From Mariniblastus fucicola (GTDB lineage Bacteria > Planctomycetota > Planctomycetia > Pirellulales > Pirellulaceae), in contig NZ_CP042912.1 in assembly GCF_008087665.1 (NCBI RefSeq), forward strand, positions 806,001-870,000: DNA of 64,000 nt. The letters are read 5' to 3'. This document shows positions 51,631 through 61,278 of this stretch, piece after piece. The translations under genes and the position numbers were made by a program. The notes beneath the pieces are model-generated. The model ran no database searches, had not been told where the DNA came from, and saw only the letters and a list, made by a program, of their open reading frames with translations. Every line of letters starts with the position of its first letter. Positions within the stretch are counted from its first letter, which is position 1.

Positions 51631-54600
51631 CTATACACGCCGCACTTTATCCAGCTGTTTGTCCAGTCGTTTGCTGGAGACTTTAATCACCGTGCCCAGA
51701 TTCTGCGCGAACAGCGAAACCCGATACTCTTCGATCATCCAGCGAAACTGTATCAGTTCCGGATCGACGATCCCGATGGCTTCGTGCTGTTCCTTGAGCT
51801 CGATGTACCTGGTCCAAAAATGTTCGATCTCGTCAGCCAGCTCGCGATCCTTCTCGGCCGGGAACGAAGTGATTTTCTCGATCCGCCGGGCGATGCCTTC
51901 GAAGTAGCGCGGGTATTCCTTGAGCCACATCCATGCAGTCGTTCCCAGAAACGATTCGGTTGTCAGCGATGAAAGTTGATTCTTGATGTCGTGCTTCGTC
52001 GTCCCGCGCGAAGCCGGGATGTTGCCGAGCGCCAAATCAGTCGCATGAGCCGCAGCGGAAAACTTCGGCAGCCATTTCGCGACCGCCTGAGTCGCGATCG
52101 AAATGCGTTCCACGGATTCGGCGCTGAGTGCCTGAAAGTCGGATTCGGTACGAGGAATTTTTTCACGTTCCACAAACGCGATGCGGACAATTAGGTCACC
52201 CAGTTCGTCACGCAACGATTTGGTGGGGACAAATCGCGAAAGCAATAACGCGTGATGGTCGAACTCTGGCAGCCAGTTGACTTGTGATTTGACCGCTTTG
52301 CGATTGAGCATTCGAAACAATCGGATCAGTCCCCCGCGGGTTTTCGATTCCGCGCTCTCTTTCGAGTCCGTCAAACGCAAGCCGACGCTGTCCTGCTGGT
52401 CGATGATCGCCGGGAATGCAGTCAGCCGCGTTGCGCCGCGTTGGATCGGAACTTCGACCGGCAGGTCTCCCCAAGTCCACTCCTTGAGCCCGTCTTGCGT
52501 CCACGTTTCGTCTTCGACTTCCACAATCGAAGAACTGTGCTCGGCACCCAACTGCTGCCGAAGCTCCGCGACGCTTCGACCCTCGGCAACGACTTCTCCC
52601 TGCTCGTCGACGACCTCTACGTTCACCTTCAGATGCGGTGAAAGCTTTTCCAGCTTGAATTCGCTGGGCGATATCGGCTGTCCCGCCACTTTGCTCAACT
52701 CGCGAGCGACCGCTTCGGTAAACTTGCCTTTGCCAAACTCAATCTCTGCGACAACTGTGTCCGCCGTTTCGGGAGCAGGAACAACCATTCGCCGCGTGGC
52801 TTTGGGAAGACTGCGGATTAGCTCGATGACACGGGACTTCATCAGTCCCGGAATCAGCCAGCCAGTTTGCACATCGTCCAGTTGCCCGATCCCTTCGACC
52901 GGCAAGCGAATCGTGGCTCCATCGTTTTTATCGCCGGGCGAAAACTTGTATTCGATCGGAATCTCCATCGATCCGATTTGTACCTCGTTGGGAAACAGTT
53001 CCTGGGAGTTTCCAAGGTCGGCTCCTGGTAGCAAATCGGATTTCGTCATCCGCAGTTTCTGATCAAGCGAAGGATCAGACTTCAGTTTCTGCAATAGCGA
53101 GCGATTGTCGAAAACGTCTTCCGGAAGATGTTGTTCGTAAAACGCCGGCGTGACGAATGGATCGATCACCAGGTCGCGGTCGCGGGTTTTTGCGGCCTCT
53201 TTTTCCAGCTCTTCGACCAGCCACTGGTTGTGAATGTAAAAGTCCGGCGTTCCCTCGAACTCGTCGCCGCACAGTCCCCGGTCGATGAAGATCGTTCGCG
53301 CCGCTGCCGCATCAATTGGTCCGTAGTGCACCGCGCGACCCGCGACGATCGGCAGCCCGAACAGGCTGACGTGTTCCGACACCATGACGGATTGTTTCTT
53401 CTTGCTCCACCGCGCGTCGGTGTGTCGTTTCTTGATCAGGTGAGGAGCCAGTCGTTCGATCCAGTCTGGCGAAATCGAAGCAACCGTGCGGCCGTATCGT
53501 TTGGTGGTCTCGACGATTTCCGCCGCGATGATCCATTTTGGTTTGGTACCGAACACATCCGAACCCGGCCAGAGATGGAACTTGATTCCGCCCGAGCCAG
53601 TGAACTCATGCTTGTCGCCCAGCATCGCGACTCCCGAAAGCAGCCCGCACATCAGGCTACGATGGATCGCGTTGTAGTCATTCTTGCGATCCCGAATTTT
53701 CAGTCCCTCGCGACCCACCATCGACTTCAGCTGCCGATAGATTTCCTGCCATTGTCGCATCAGAGAAAACGAAATGAAGTTCTGCTCGCAGGCTTTCTTC
53801 AACTTGCTTTTGGAAAGGTCCTCTTTTCGTTCGTGGTACCAATCCCAAATGTTCAGCAGCCCCAAAAAGTCCGATTTTTCGTTGGCGAACTGCTCGTGGG
53901 CCTGATCCGCGGCCTGTTTGCGTTCTACTGGACGAAGTTTGGGGCTCTGGATCTCGAGCGCCGATGCGATGACCAGCACCTCCGCCAAACAGCCTTCTCG
54001 GTCGGCAGAGAAAATCATCTTTCCAATCCGCGGATCGACAGGAAGCCGCGCCAGCTTGCGGCCTTCCCGCGTCAAATGTTTTTTCTCATCGACAGCGCCG
54101 ACTTCAAACAGCGTTTTAAAACCATCGCGCACGTTCTCGACTCGTGGCGGATCAATAAAAGGAAACTCTTCGATGTCACCCAGTCGCAAGTGCAAGGTCT
54201 GAAGAATCACGGATGCCAAATTCGTGCGACGGATTTCTGGCGTGGTAAATTTCTGCCGCGACTCGTAATCGTCTTCCGCATAAAGACGAACCGCCACGCC
54301 GGGCCCGATTCGACCACAGCGCCCCGATCGCTGATTGGCTGACGCTTGGGAAACGGGCTCGATTGGCAAACGTTGAACTTTGCTTTTCGCCGCGTAGTGG
54401 CTGATTCGCGCGGTTCCGGTATCGACCACGCAACTGATTCTCGGAACCGTGATCGAAGATTCCGCAACGTTCGTCGCCAGCACAATCCGCCGTGCGGACT
54501 TCGGTTGAAAGATCTCGTTCTGCTGACCTGTGGATAGTCGCGCGTAGAGCGGGAGAACTTCGATTCGGGAACCGCCAAGTACAGCTTTCAGCTTCCGGCT

Positions 54601-55536
54601 GACGGTGCGGATTTCTGCTTCGGTGGGCAGAAAGACAAGAATGTCTCCGTCCTCTTCCCTGACCAGTTCGCGGCACGTCTGCGCCACGTGATCAGAAACT
54701 TCGATCTGTGAATCGCCGCCGTCCGGTGATGTCGGCGGTTGGTAGCGAATCTCAACCGGATAGGTGCGGCCCTCAACATTGATGATGGGAACCGGTTTGT
54801 CTTTGTCGACGGTGAAATGGTCCGCGAATCGCTGCGTGTTGATCGTTGCCGAAGTGATGATCAGTTTCAGGTCTTTCCGCGTGGCCAGAATTCGTTTCAG
54901 TCCGCCAAGCAAAAAATCGATGTTCAGCGAACGTTCGTGCGCTTCATCGATGATGATCATTTCGTACTGATTCAGGAATCGGTCGGACTGCGTTTCCGCC
55001 AGCAGGATTCCGTCGGTCATCAACTTGATGAAAGTATCATTGCCCGTTTTGTCGTCGAAACGAATCTTGAAGCCGACGTCTTTGCCCAGCGGCGTTCCAA
55101 TCTGCGACGCCAGTCTCGCCGCCACTCCACGGGCCGCAATTCGACGCGGTTGCGTGTGCCCGATCATTCCCCGGATTCCGAGCCCCGCCTGAAGTGCGAT
55201 TAAAGGAAGCTGAGTCGATTTTCCGGATCCAGTTTCGCCGCTAATAACGACGACCTGGTGGTTAAGAATGGCTTCGGTGATTTCTTCAGATCTGGCCGCG
55301 ATCGGAAGCGTTTCATCCAGTTGCGGTTTCGGGAGCAAGCTTTCGCGCTTCGAAAATCGTTCTTTGGAGGCCGCGAAACGTTTGAGGAAGTTCTCCAGCT
55401 TCGCAAGATCGCCCGCGTTGCCAGATTCCGGTTGGTTTTTCAATCGTCGAAAGTTCGAACGCAGCCAGTGCTCATCGGTGAGCATGGTTTGGTCGATCGC
55501 GGATCGAAATTCGGATGGGTTGGGAAGCTGTGTCAT
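51631..55536 (-). CDS. hrpA: ATP-dependent RNA helicase HrpA
   Basis: 1301-aa DEAH-box helicase of the HrpA type, which unwinds RNA and rescues stalled ribosomes. Core motifs in order are ISGETGSGKSTQLP (motif I), HTQPRRIAARG (Ia), IIIDEAHERSLNID (DEAH), TSATINTQRFADHF (III) and NQRSGRCGRIGPG (motif VI). The long C-terminal region, which includes an OB-like stretch (GLPIVAGRAVHYG), is characteristic of HrpA rather than HrpB. The frame opens 42 codons earlier at 55662, but the ATG at 55536 (TQLPNPSEFRSAIDQ) gives a length equal to E. coli HrpA. It is a single-gene unit. Confidence 0.95.
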   Translation of the reverse strand: MTQLPNPSEFRSAIDQTMLTDEHWLRSNFRRLKNQPESGNAGDLAKLENFLKRFAASKERFSKRESLLPKPQLDETLPIAARSEEITEAILNHQVVVISGETGSGKSTQLPLIALQAGLGIRGMIGHTQPRRIAARGVAARLASQIGTPLGKDVGFKIRFDDKTGNDTFIKLMTDGILLAETQSDRFLNQYEMIIIDEAHERSLNIDFLLGGLKRILATRKDLKLIITSATINTQRFADHFTVDKDKPVPIINVEGRTYPVEIRYQPPTSPDGGDSQIEVSDHVAQTCRELVREEDGDILVFLPTEAEIRTVSRKLKAVLGGSRIEVLPLYARLSTGQQNEIFQPKSARRIVLATNVAESSITVPRISCVVDTGTARISHYAAKSKVQRLPIEPVSQASANQRSGRCGRIGPGVAVRLYAEDDYESRQKFTTPEIRRTNLASVILQTLHLRLGDIEEFPFIDPPRVENVRDGFKTLFEVGAVDEKKHLTREGRKLARLPVDPRIGKMIFSADREGCLAEVLVIASALEIQSPKLRPVERKQAADQAHEQFANEKSDFLGLLNIWDWYHERKEDLSKSKLKKACEQNFISFSLMRQWQEIYRQLKSMVGREGLKIRDRKNDYNAIHRSLMCGLLSGVAMLGDKHEFTGSGGIKFHLWPGSDVFGTKPKWIIAAEIVETTKRYGRTVASISPDWIERLAPHLIKKRHTDARWSKKKQSVMVSEHVSLFGLPIVAGRAVHYGPIDAAAARTIFIDRGLCGDEFEGTPDFYIHNQWLVEELEKEAAKTRDRDLVIDPFVTPAFYEQHLPEDVFDNRSLLQKLKSDPSLDQKLRMTKSDLLPGADLGNSQELFPNEVQIGSMEIPIEYKFSPGDKNDGATIRLPVEGIGQLDDVQTGWLIPGLMKSRVIELIRSLPKATRRMVVPAPETADTVVAEIEFGKGKFTEAVARELSKVAGQPISPSEFKLEKLSPHLKVNVEVVDEQGEVVAEGRSVAELRQQLGAEHSSSIVEVEDETWTQDGLKEWTWGDLPVEVPIQRGATRLTAFPAIIDQQDSVGLRLTDSKESAESKTRGGLIRLFRMLNRKAVKSQVNWLPEFDHHALLLSRFVPTKSLRDELGDLIVRIAFVEREKIPRTESDFQALSAESVERISIATQAVAKWLPKFSAAAHATDLALGNIPASRGTTKHDIKNQLSSLTTESFLGTTAWMWLKEYPRYFEGIARRIEKITSFPAEKDRELADEIEHFWTRYIELKEQHEAIGIVDPELIQFRWMIEEYRVSLFAQNLGTVIKVSSKRLDKQLDKVRRV

Positions 55537-55807
55537 CGGCGGAGATTTTAGTTGAACTGCTCTCTGCGACAAACGGTGGGTGCAAAGGTTCGAGGTTTTC
55601 GTGCAGCTTCGTGTCGATAGCGACCACGCGACGCGGTTCGGTGACGCTGGCTCGAGGGTCAAGGCTGGGTTTCGTGGGGATGACGGGCAGTGAGTCCTGG
55701 CTGCGGGTTATAGCGGTTGTGACAACAGGAAACTGGCTCCATCGCGGCTCTGAGCTATGGAGAATATTCAGCAGCGACTAAAATGAGGCCTTCAAACTGA
55801 ACCACTG

Positions 55808-56671
55808 ATGCCTCGAAAGTCTGCTATGAGTATCCGACGTGCTGTGATCACAGCCGCGGCTCCTGATCAAAAATCGCTTCCGCTCCAAAGTCTCGTCGAC
55901 CAACACGGAAATCCGAAAACCGCTCTGGAGCTAATTCTCGACGAATGCGTTGACGCCGGCGCGGAAGAAATCTGCGTCATCGTCTGCCCGGGTGCCGGAG
56001 AGACTTTCACGCGGTCTGCAGGCCAGCATGCCAATCGACTGACCTTCGTCGAACAGGCAAATCCACGAGGCTATGGCGATGCACTTTTTCGCGCCAGGAA
56101 CTTCGTCGGCAACGAGCCGTTTTTGCACTTGGTCAGCGACCATGTTTACATCAGTCACAGCGACCACGGCTGTGCCCGACAGGTTGTCGAACTTGCCAGT
56201 CAGGAGAACTGCGTTGTATCGGCCGTGCAGGAAACTCGCGAAAACATGCTGCCGTTCTTCGGAACGGTTGGTGCGACCCGTAGCGGAAACCGTGACGATG
56301 TCTACGACGTCAATTCGGTCGTCGAAAAGCCAACGCCGACCCGAGCCGAGCAGGACTTGATCGTGGCCGGGCTGCGTTCCAGCCACTACCTCTGTCTTTC
56401 AGGGATGCATGTGTTGACCCCCGGAGTCATGGAGGTGCTGGGGGAACAGATCAATGCAACGGAAGGCTCGATTCAGCTTTCCGACGCCCTGCACGCCGCG
56501 GCGCAGCGCGAACGATATTTGGCGCTGCGGGTAAAGGCGTCTCGCTACAATATCGGCGAAAAGTACGGTTTGCTCAAAAGTCAATTGGCATTGGCGCTCA
56601 ACGGAAAAGACCGTGACGACATTCTCGCAGAGCTGCTTGAGTTAGTGGCGACGACTGGCGGAGGAGCCTGA
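55808..56671 (+). CDS. GalU-like nucleotidyltransferase lacking the GxGTR loop
   Basis: 287 aa, resembling UTP-glucose-1-phosphate uridylyltransferase (GalU). Conserved features are VITAAAPDQKSLPLQSLVDQ at the start, TALELILDECVDAGAEEICVIV, VEQANPRGYGDALFRARNFVG, LHLVSDHVYI (the metal-binding Asp) and the SSHYLCLSGMHVLTP and NIGEKYG stretches. The loop that should read GLGTRFLPATKAIPKEM is AAAPDQKSLPLQSLVDQHGN: the G-x-G-T-R motif and the catalytic-type Lys are gone. It may be a non-catalytic partner or have a changed donor. It is one base from the start of the kinase-pyrophosphorylase gene, so the two proteins are made together. Confidence 0.75.
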   Translation: MPRKSAMSIRRAVITAAAPDQKSLPLQSLVDQHGNPKTALELILDECVDAGAEEICVIVCPGAGETFTRSAGQHANRLTFVEQANPRGYGDALFRARNFVGNEPFLHLVSDHVYISHSDHGCARQVVELASQENCVVSAVQETRENMLPFFGTVGATRSGNRDDVYDVNSVVEKPTPTRAEQDLIVAGLRSSHYLCLSGMHVLTPGVMEVLGEQINATEGSIQLSDALHAAAQRERYLALRVKASRYNIGEKYGLLKSQLALALNGKDRDDILAELLELVATTGGGA

Positions 56672-56672
56672 T

Positions 56673-59600
56673 ATGTCGGTTGCCACAAAGAAAAATTCGC
56701 TGGTCGACATCATCACGTCGACCGAAGATGACGTTCGCAATCAGTCACTGGACGCCGTTTGCGAAGGAGCCACATTGGACGAGTTGTTGCAGCATTGCGA
56801 AGCACTCGATTCGTTCTGGCGGCAAACGGACAATCTGTACCATCGCGTGCGAGCTCTGTTTTTTCTGTTTTCCATCCATCGATTTCAGCTGCCGCCGCAC
56901 TACGGGCCGGACCACAGCGGCAACATTCCCTTCGACGCCTGGCAACATTTGCTCGAGCGGCGATTCACCGAAGCGATTGACGAGCTGTTGGAAGTTCAGC
57001 AAAGCGAAGGACCCTGCGATGGGCTTTCGAGCGCGTTGGCCAGCAGTTATCACGAACTCGGTTTTCAGACATTGGCCGATCAGGTTCGGAAAAGCGTCCG
57101 AACGGTACGTGGCAACCAGTGGATGTTCCGCACCGGGCATCCCGCCGATCATCCGCTTCGCTTTCGCAAGGAATTGCTGCAAAAGGACGAAAGCAACGCA
57201 TCGTATCCGATGCTCAAAGAGACAACCGCGGTGCGAATGGATTTCACGCACAGCGCGTGGAGCGATATTTTCTTTCTCGGAATGGACTTTCCCTCGGGCG
57301 CCAAAGTGATCAATGCTTCGGTGAACCTTGGTGTTATGGGACGTGACAAGCAGCCCCGTCCGCCAATTGAATGCTATCTCCGGGTAATCGATCAGCCTGT
57401 TCTCAAGCTGACCAGCACCGATTTGAAGGCCTCGGCAGAGATCGAGACGATTGCAGAAGTCTTCGATTTTGCAAAAGACTATCTTGGACTGTTGAAGGCG
57501 GCTGTGATCGCTGCCGGAATTGTTCCGCCAGGCATGGAAGGCTGCGGGCAGACGATGGAAAGCCTGCTCGAACGTCTGGTCGGTCCTGGCTTGGGACTGG
57601 AAATCGTGTCCAAGGTCAACGACATTCCAAAGGGATCACGGCTGGCGGTTTCAACCAATTTGCTGGGCTCGCTGATTTCCGTTTGCATGCGTGCGACAGG
57701 CCAGGTGAGTGAACTGACTGGCGGGCTTCAGGAGTCCGATCGGCGTATCATTGCCGCGCGTGCGATTCTTGGAGAATGGATCGGTGGATCGGGTGGTGGA
57801 TGGCAAGACTCGGGCGGAGTTTGGCCAGGAATCAAACTGATTTGCGGAAGCGAGGCCGAGTCTGGCGATCCGGAATTCGGAGTTAGCCGCGGGCGGTTGC
57901 TGCCAAAGCACGAAGTGTTTTCTTCCGAAGAAGTCACGCCAGAGACGCGAAAAGCGCTGCAGGATTCTTTGGTGCTGGTTCATGGCGGGATGGCCCAGAA
58001 CGTCGGACCGATCCTTGAAATGGTGACGGAAAAATATCTTCTTCGCAGCCCTGTCGAATGGGAAGCTCGTAAAGAAGCCATCGAAATTCTTGGTGAAATC
58101 ACTCGCGGGCTCAAAGAGGGCGATATCCGGGCGATCGGGAAAGCCACCAGTCGAAACTTCTTTGGTCCGCTTCAGAAAATAATTCCCTGGTGCACGAATC
58201 TGTTCACCAATTCGTTGGTCGAGCAAAGTGAACAAAAATGGGGCGACCAGTTTTGGGGTTTCTGGATGCTTGGCGGAATGGCAGGCGGCGGGATGGGATT
58301 CATCTTCGATCCGGCAGTCAAAGAAGACGCCAAGCGTTGGTTGCAGACGACGATGATCGAGACTCGCGATCGGATGCAGACTCGACTGCCGTTCGCGATG
58401 ACTCCTGTGGTTTACGATTTTGAAATCAATGACCGTGGCACGTGGAGCGAAATGCTTGCCGGCGACGATGCCAGAATGCCAGGCGAATACTACGCGCTTC
58501 AGGTTCCCGGTTGGTTAAAGCAGGAATCCCACGAACTTCCAGCACTGGCTCGGCGAGAGTTGGAGCAACTCGGCAGTGAATTTCGAAACGAAGGCCAGTC
58601 GGCGACCCTGCAGAAGCTTATTGAAAGCATTCTGCCTGGCCGCAAGTCAACGGGCGTCCGCGAAGATTCACTTGGCGAGCTACTCGAGCGTTTTGGTTTT
58701 GATCGGGAATTACACGAGCAAATTCAAACGGACCTGCAGTCGGGCCGTTTCGGGCTGTCGCAAAATCGATTGCCGTTGAACACGTCGATCAAAGATGTTG
58801 AGTATGAAGACGTTGTTGACGTTCGAGAGTCAATCTCGAGGTTCGCCCGTTCCGCTGGCGAGGCCGCGATCGCAAACGGAGAAGTCGCAGTCGTCACGTT
58901 GGCCGCTGGCGTCGGAAGCCGCTGGACCGAAGGGGCGGGCGTCGTCAAAGGCTTGCATCCTTTCGCACAGCTGTCGGGAAAGCATCGCAGTTTTCTGGAA
59001 GTGCATCTCGCGAAGAGCAATCGAATCTCCAAGCAGTTCGCCAGCCAGGAAAACGCGATTCCGCACATCATCACGACGGGCTACATGACGCATGAGCCCA
59101 TCGCTGAACACTTAAGCCAGGTTTCCAACTACGGATATCCGGGCCAGGTCATCCTGTCTCCGGGGCGCTACGTTGGCTTGCGGACGATTCCGATGGTTCG
59201 CGATTTGCGTTTTGCCTGGCAGGAAATGCCGCAACAGGTGCTCGATCAACAGCAACAAAAAGTTCGCGACAGCGCTCGCGCGGCACTGATTCGTTGGGCT
59301 CGGCAAATGGGTGAAGGCACCGACTATACCGACAATATGCCGATGCAATGTCTGCATCCAGTCGGACACTGGTACGAGATTCCAAACATGCTCCGCAACG
59401 GAACTCTGCATCAGTTGCTGCAGTCACGGCCGAACCTGAAGCACATGATGCTGCACAATATCGACACGCTGGGCGCGAACGTTGATCCTGGATTGCTGGG
59501 CACACACATCGAGCACGGCAACTGTTTGAGTTTTGAAGTGATCGAACGGCGGCTGGACGATCGCGGCGGCGGGCTGGCGAGAGTCAATGGTCGACCTCGG

Positions 59601-60020
59601 TTGGTGGAAGGTTTGGCCATGCCGCGGGAACGCGACGAGTTCAAGCTGACTTACTACAACTCGCTCACGACATGGATTGATATCGACCAGTTGCTCAGCG
59701 TGCTGGGGTTGTCGCGGGAAGAGCTTGGTGATCAAGAGAAAGTTGATCGCTGTGTTCGCGAATTGTCCCAGCAAATGCCGACTTACATCACGCTCAAGGA
59801 TGTGAAGAAGCGTTGGGGGAACGGCCAGGAGGACGTGTTCCCCGTTGCCCAGTTCGAGAAACTGTGGGGCGACATGTCGGCGCTTTCAGATGTTACTAGC
59901 AATTTTTTCGTGATCTCGTTGCAGCGAGGCCAACAGCTCAAAGAGCAGGCTCAGCTTGACGGATGGCTTCGCGACGGCACGGCAGGATTCGTGAATGGCT
60001 TGTGCGAGTGGAGTGACTGA
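56673..60020 (+). CDS. GHMP sugar kinase fused to UDPGP-type nucleotidyltransferase
   Basis: 1115 aa, two apparent modules. From about residue 184 a GHMP kinase begins: AVRMDFTHSAWSDIFFLGMD matches the R-x-D-x3-GGWSD motif of fucokinase and heptose kinase, IPKGSRLAVSTNLLGSLI (about 317) is the ATP loop, here altered from GSGLGTSS, and GGSGGGWQDSGGVWPGIKL (about 370) is the GWQD-GG motif. From about residue 740 a UDPGP pyrophosphorylase follows: TLAAGVGSRWTEGAGVVKGL, then HLAKSNRISKQFA, MLHNIDTLGANVDPGLLG and RLVEGLAMPRERDEF. A protein with both would phosphorylate a sugar and activate it to a nucleotide sugar. The order is opposite to FKGP/Fkp. The altered ATP loop means kinase activity needs testing. 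Confidence 0.78.
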   Translation: MSVATKKNSLVDIITSTEDDVRNQSLDAVCEGATLDELLQHCEALDSFWRQTDNLYHRVRALFFLFSIHRFQLPPHYGPDHSGNIPFDAWQHLLERRFTEAIDELLEVQQSEGPCDGLSSALASSYHELGFQTLADQVRKSVRTVRGNQWMFRTGHPADHPLRFRKELLQKDESNASYPMLKETTAVRMDFTHSAWSDIFFLGMDFPSGAKVINASVNLGVMGRDKQPRPPIECYLRVIDQPVLKLTSTDLKASAEIETIAEVFDFAKDYLGLLKAAVIAAGIVPPGMEGCGQTMESLLERLVGPGLGLEIVSKVNDIPKGSRLAVSTNLLGSLISVCMRATGQVSELTGGLQESDRRIIAARAILGEWIGGSGGGWQDSGGVWPGIKLICGSEAESGDPEFGVSRGRLLPKHEVFSSEEVTPETRKALQDSLVLVHGGMAQNVGPILEMVTEKYLLRSPVEWEARKEAIEILGEITRGLKEGDIRAIGKATSRNFFGPLQKIIPWCTNLFTNSLVEQSEQKWGDQFWGFWMLGGMAGGGMGFIFDPAVKEDAKRWLQTTMIETRDRMQTRLPFAMTPVVYDFEINDRGTWSEMLAGDDARMPGEYYALQVPGWLKQESHELPALARRELEQLGSEFRNEGQSATLQKLIESILPGRKSTGVREDSLGELLERFGFDRELHEQIQTDLQSGRFGLSQNRLPLNTSIKDVEYEDVVDVRESISRFARSAGEAAIANGEVAVVTLAAGVGSRWTEGAGVVKGLHPFAQLSGKHRSFLEVHLAKSNRISKQFASQENAIPHIITTGYMTHEPIAEHLSQVSNYGYPGQVILSPGRYVGLRTIPMVRDLRFAWQEMPQQVLDQQQQKVRDSARAALIRWARQMGEGTDYTDNMPMQCLHPVGHWYEIPNMLRNGTLHQLLQSRPNLKHMMLHNIDTLGANVDPGLLGTHIEHGNCLSFEVIERRLDDRGGGLARVNGRPRLVEGLAMPRERDEFKLTYYNSLTTWIDIDQLLSVLGLSREELGDQEKVDRCVRELSQQMPTYITLKDVKKRWGNGQEDVFPVAQFEKLWGDMSALSDVTSNFFVISLQRGQQLKEQAQLDGWLRDGTAGFVNGLCEWSD

Positions 60021-60329
60021 ATCCGCCAGCGTGTCAGCCTGCCAGCGGAGCGATTTAGTGAACTCAGTCGCGTCGTGCATGGTGTTGAATGTTGTCGCCA
60101 AGCCCTGTTGTCGAACGAAGTATAGTTTGTGCCCTTCGTTCGATTCACGTCGAAACCGGGCTGTTCGATCGCTGTAGCTGATTTTCGGCTGACGCATCGA
60201 GCAATTTTCCGTCGATTGGTTTGGGTGGATATGGGGGTTTGCCCTCATGTGTTGACTTCGTCCGGTGGCCGTTGAGCCAGTGAACTAGCTTTTCAGTGAA
60301 GACAGTTTCACTTTATAAGTTTCGACGTC
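60021..60329. other. Intergenic stretch with a doubtful minus-strand frame
   Basis: The 309 bp between the fusion gene and the FHA-GGDEF gene contain only a minus-strand frame (59886-60248, 120 codons, M19 being the better start: RQPKISYSDRTARFRRESN) that overlaps the fusion gene's 3' end by 135 bases. I cannot exclude a small convergent gene but see no ribosome site or family; the promoter of the FHA-GGDEF gene must lie here. Confidence 0.35.
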
Positions 60330-61244
60330 ATGAAGTTACTCCCGGGAAGTCCGACCTTGGTTTCGAATGCCAGTTGCGTGCCTGTTTCGGATAAAGCAGC
60401 GGAACAGCCGCCAGCGCCGGGTTCGCCGCCAAAAGTACTCCGGATCTCACCCGTCGATTCAGGAAAAGGGCTGAGGTCGATCGATACGGATACATTCGTG
60501 TTTGGCCGTGATGAAAGCTGCGACCTGGTCGTGGCCGAGACCTTGGCATCGCGGCGGCATGCCAAGATCGTTCGTGATGGCGAGAACTGGTTTGTCGTTG
60601 ATCTTGGATCGACCAACGGGACCTTCGTCAACGATGTTCGAGTGGATAGCCAGCAGCTGTATTCCGGCGATTGTCTGCGCGTCGGACGATGGACGTTCAA
60701 ATTTTTTGACGCTGATAATATTGAAGCCCACTACTACGAGTCGGTCTATCGAATGATGACTCAGGATGCGCTGACAGGATCGTGGAATCGGCGGTACCTG
60801 ATGGACGTTCTTGAACGGGAACTTCACCGCCATGCTCGCTCGAAACAACCAGTCGGTTTGTTGATGATCGACTTCGATCACTTCAAATCAATTAACGACA
60901 GGTACGGTCATCTCGTCGGCGACGAAGTTCTTGCTGAGTTTGGTCGACGAGTAAAAGCCGTCACCAGAAACAGTGAAGTGTTCGCTCGTTTTGGTGGCGA
61001 CGAATTCGCAGTCGTTTTGGTGAACACAGATTTCGAATCTGCGTTGAAGGCCACCGAACGGCTTCGCGAAGCAGCGATCGGCGATCCATTTTTTACGTCC
61101 AGCGGAATCCTTGAATGCTCGTTGAGTTGCGGCATCGCTGTTTGCGATGCCGGGAATTCCCTGACGCGAGAAGAGTTGCTGGACGCGGCTGACAAGAACC
61201 TCTTCAAGGCCAAGAACGCCGGTCGCAATCAGGCGATTGGCTAG
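60330..61244 (+). CDS. FHA-GGDEF diguanylate cyclase
   Basis: 304 aa. Residues about 35-130 form an FHA phosphothreonine-binding domain (FVFGRDESCDLVV, TLASRRHAKIV, VVDLGSTNGTFVNDV), and residues about 145-304 a GGDEF domain with DALTGSWNRRYL, LLMIDFDHFKSINDRYGH and the intact active-site RFGGDEFAVV. The usual product-inhibition I-site (RxxD five residues before GGDEF) reads RNSE, so feedback inhibition may be weak. FHA suggests activation by a Ser/Thr kinase; planctomycetes are rich in these, and one lies at 44166-45104. It stands alone. Confidence 0.93.
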   Translation: MKLLPGSPTLVSNASCVPVSDKAAEQPPAPGSPPKVLRISPVDSGKGLRSIDTDTFVFGRDESCDLVVAETLASRRHAKIVRDGENWFVVDLGSTNGTFVNDVRVDSQQLYSGDCLRVGRWTFKFFDADNIEAHYYESVYRMMTQDALTGSWNRRYLMDVLERELHRHARSKQPVGLLMIDFDHFKSINDRYGHLVGDEVLAEFGRRVKAVTRNSEVFARFGGDEFAVVLVNTDFESALKATERLREAAIGDPFFTSSGILECSLSCGIAVCDAGNSLTREELLDAADKNLFKAKNAGRNQAIG

Positions 61245-61278
61245 AGTTCATCTGGGTGACACCCGTTCACAATGGCGA

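Noticed and set aside
53128-54342. 404-codon plus-strand frame opposite hrpA
   Set aside because: It is the antisense shadow of a well-supported helicase; its composition is Arg/Gln/Phe-rich and shows no motif.
59886-60248. 120-codon minus-strand frame at the 3' end of the fusion gene
   Set aside because: 135 bases overlap a certain gene and no ribosome site or family was seen. It remains possible as a short convergent gene.
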